The notes under the pieces: generated by a model
Database searches by the model: none
What the model was told of the DNA's origin: nothing
Seen by the model: only the letters and a program-made list of their open reading frames with translations
Source: Planctomycetia bacterium
GTDB taxonomy: Bacteria; Planctomycetota; Planctomycetia; Pirellulales; UBA1268
Length of the DNA stretch: 8,161 nt
Direction of reading: 5' to 3'
NCBI GenBank assembly: GCA_009926295.1
Contig: RFPF01000129.1
Coordinates: 1-8,161 of the forward strand
Part shown: one piece after another, positions 6,621-8,161 of the stretch
How the letters are laid out: every line of letters begins with the position of its first letter
Position numbering within the stretch: the stretch's first letter is position 1
Position numbers and translations under genes: made by a program

Positions 6621-7634
6621 ATGCCCACGTTGATCCTTCTCGGCCTCGGCATCCTCGCCATGGTCGTCGTGTTCGGCATGCTGGCCGGCTACCTCCGGCT
6701 CTGGCTGCAGTCGTACGCGTCGAGCGCCGGGATCGGCCTGTTCGACCTCGTGGCCATGAGTTTTCGCAAGGTGAACCCCACGGTCATCGTGCGCAGCAAG
6801 ATCATGGCGGTGCAGGCGGGGCTCGGGGATGCGGCGGGACTCACGAGGCAGGCGCTCGAGGCCCACTACCTCGCCGGCGGCCGGGTGCCGCTGGTCGTGC
6901 AGGCGCTCGTCGCTGCCAACAAGGCGAAGATCAAGGAACTCGACTGGAAGCTCGCCACTGCGATCGACCTCGCGGGTCGGGACGTGCGCGAGGCGGTGCA
7001 GACGAGCGTCTATCCGAAGGTGATCGACTGCCCCGGAAAGAACAGCGGTCGCGAGTCGCTCGACGCTGTCGCGAAGAACGGCATCCAGCTCAAGGTGCGT
7101 GCCCGCGTCACGGTGCGCACGAACCTGAACCAGCTGATCGGCGGAGCCACCGAGGAGACCATCGTCGCGCGGGTGGGCGAAGGCATCGTGTCGGCGATCG
7201 GCTCGGCCGAGAGGCACAGCGACGTCCTCGAGAACCCCGACGTGATCTCGAAGACCGTGCTGGCAAGGCGACTCGACGCCAACACGGCCTTCGAGATCGT
7301 CTCGATCGACATCGCCGACATCGACGTCGGCGCCAACATCGGCGCCCGGCTGCAGGCCGACCAGGCCGAGGCAGACACCCGCGTGGCCCGGGCGAATGCC
7401 GAGGGCCGCCGGGCGATGGCCGTGGCCAAGGAGCAGGAGATGGTCGCCGGCATCGAGGAGAGCCGGGCCGCACTCGTCGAGGCGGAGGCCGAGGTTCCCA
7501 GGGCGATCGCCGACTCGCTCGCCGGCGGCAGCCTGGGCATCCTCGACTACTACAAGCTGCGGAACCTGCAGGCCGACACCGACATGCGTCGCACCATCGC
7601 CGCGGGCACCGTGCCGTCGGCCGTCGCCACATGA
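6621..7634 (+). CDS. floA: Flotillin-like protein FloA (SPFH/band 7 family)
   Basis: A 337-residue membrane scaffold protein, close in length to B. subtilis FloA/YqfA (~331). An N-terminal hydrophobic segment (PTLILLGLGILAMVVVFGML, 2-21) anchors it. The SPFH core carries near-diagnostic FloA stretches: LEAHYLAGG (79-87), AIDLAGRDVREAVQTSVYPKV (114-134), TEETIVARVGEGIVSAIGS (177-195) and FEIVSIDIADIDVGANIGA (224-242). The Ala/Glu-rich coiled coil (245-300; QADQAEAD, AVAKEQEM, VEAEAEVP) is the flotillin assembly region. A small insertion around CPGKNSGRESLDAV (137-150) separates the usual PKVI and NGI motifs. The family forms membrane foci linked to lipid order and protein complexes. ATG 6621 is chosen for family length and its ribosome binding site. 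The 73-bp gap before it contrasts with the overlapping junctions on either side of the cluster. Its stop overlaps the next start (ATGA). Confidence 0.96.
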   Translation: MPTLILLGLGILAMVVVFGMLAGYLRLWLQSYASSAGIGLFDLVAMSFRKVNPTVIVRSKIMAVQAGLGDAAGLTRQALEAHYLAGGRVPLVVQALVAANKAKIKELDWKLATAIDLAGRDVREAVQTSVYPKVIDCPGKNSGRESLDAVAKNGIQLKVRARVTVRTNLNQLIGGATEETIVARVGEGIVSAIGSAERHSDVLENPDVISKTVLARRLDANTAFEIVSIDIADIDVGANIGARLQADQAEADTRVARANAEGRRAMAVAKEQEMVAGIEESRAALVEAEAEVPRAIADSLAGGSLGILDYYKLRNLQADTDMRRTIAAGTVPSAVAT

Positions 7635-8161
7635 GCGTCGTCGCCGCGCTCCCGCCGCCGGCCCTGCTTGCCGCCGGCTTCGACTGGCTGGAGGCGATCC
7701 TTCCGATCCTGTTCGTGGGGTTCTGGATCCTGTCGCAGGTGTTCGCGGTGTTCCGGAGGCTGGCCGGCGGCCCGGCGAGGCCGCCGGTGATCCGGATGCC
7801 CGCTCCACCCCCGCCCGCGCCGCGCGGGGCCGATCCACGGGTCGAACTGGAGAAGCAGATCGATCTGTTCCTGCGGCAGGTGACCGGCGAGCCGCCGCGG
7901 GCTGCGCTGCCTCGGCCCGGATCCCGGCAGCCACCTCCACTGCAGCCGCCACCCGCCGCCCGGCGGCCCGCCGCGGGCCGTGCCGTCGCAGTCGGCGCGG
8001 CACCGGATGCGCCCGCGACCGAGCGGCTCAGTCCGGGCGCCGAACGCCGCGTGGGGACGCTCGGCACGCGGTCGTCGGACGTCGCGCGGCATGTCGAGGA
8101 TGCCTTCGCGCACGAACTCGAGCACCTTCATTCGGGCTTCGACGGTCGCGAGCTCGCGACC
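7631..8161 (+). CDS. Proline-rich single-helix membrane protein of unknown function, 3' end missing
   Basis: The start codon overlaps the floA stop (ATGA, 7631-7634), and the frame stays open for 177 codons to the window edge, so the gene is cut off. Residues ~16-42 (FDWLEAILPILFVGFWILSQ onward) form one membrane helix followed by FRRL, suggesting the rest is cytoplasmic. Next come a Pro/Arg-rich linker (PAPPPPAPRG), a conserved-looking short helix VELEKQIDLFLRQVTG (~72-87), and a long disordered Pro/Ala/Arg region. Near the end is a likely helical segment (SSDVARHVEDAFAHELEHLH). I do not recognise a named family. Overlap with floA and the membrane anchor point to a partner of FloA/NfeD. Codon use is strongly G/C at third positions, like its neighbours, and no stop occurs in frame, which supports it as real. 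Confidence 0.8.
   Translation, partial: MSVVAALPPPALLAAGFDWLEAILPILFVGFWILSQVFAVFRRLAGGPARPPVIRMPAPPPPAPRGADPRVELEKQIDLFLRQVTGEPPRAALPRPGSRQPPPLQPPPAARRPAAGRAVAVGAAPDAPATERLSPGAERRVGTLGTRSSDVARHVEDAFAHELEHLHSGFDGRELAT

Noticed and set aside
6345..8003. Minus-strand open frame (552 codons) across short nfeD, floA and the last gene
   Set aside because: It spans three well-supported plus-strand genes and encodes only Arg/Pro/Asp-rich sequence with no domain.
1..8161. RNA genes, insertion sequences, CRISPR arrays, phage or defence genes
   Set aside because: I looked for repeat arrays, transposase motifs, tRNA-like stretches and base-composition breaks and saw none. The window is almost entirely covered by chromosomal-type genes of uniform composition.

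Overview
The window is very GC-rich, densely packed bacterial DNA with no RNA genes, mobile elements or CRISPR arrays that I can see. Gene content (an NfeD/NfeD/FloA cluster, a secreted HEAT+TPR protein, proline-rich tails, poor Shine-Dalgarno sequences) suggests a planctomycete, perhaps of the Pirellulales type. This is an inference from protein style; there is no phylogenetic marker to prove it.

Layout. (1) 1-432, plus strand: the 3' end of a gene of unknown function with a proline-rich tail. (2) 359-3720, minus strand: three genes read in the order pyrE (orotate phosphoribosyltransferase), a large exported HEAT/TPR-repeat protein, and an alpha/beta hydrolase. The hydrolase runs tail-to-tail into gene 1, and their coding ends overlap by 74 bp. 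(3) 3721-3782: a very short divergent promoter region. (4) 3783-8161, plus strand: a membrane gene cluster made of a long NfeD protein with two ClpP-like domains, a short NfeD protein, the flotillin-like protein FloA, and a proline-rich one-helix protein cut off by the window edge. Two of its three junctions are ATGA stop/start overlaps; floA instead follows a 73-bp gap and has its own GGGAG ribosome binding site.

How the genes fit together. The plus-strand cluster parallels the NfeD-flotillin pairing known from Bacillus subtilis yqeZ-yqfA(floA), where flotillins form membrane foci and NfeD proteins are thought to act with them. Here the cluster has two NfeD proteins and an extra downstream membrane protein. 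By eye, both ClpP-like domains of the long NfeD protein lack the expected catalytic serine, so it may be a scaffold rather than a protease. The minus-strand group mixes pyrimidine synthesis with two proteins of unknown role and may simply be a neighbourhood rather than a pathway.

The most interesting regulatory signal is the divergent region. On each strand a -10-like hexamer ends exactly 7 nt before an ATG, which predicts leaderless mRNAs for both pyrE and the nfeD-floA cluster from overlapping promoters.
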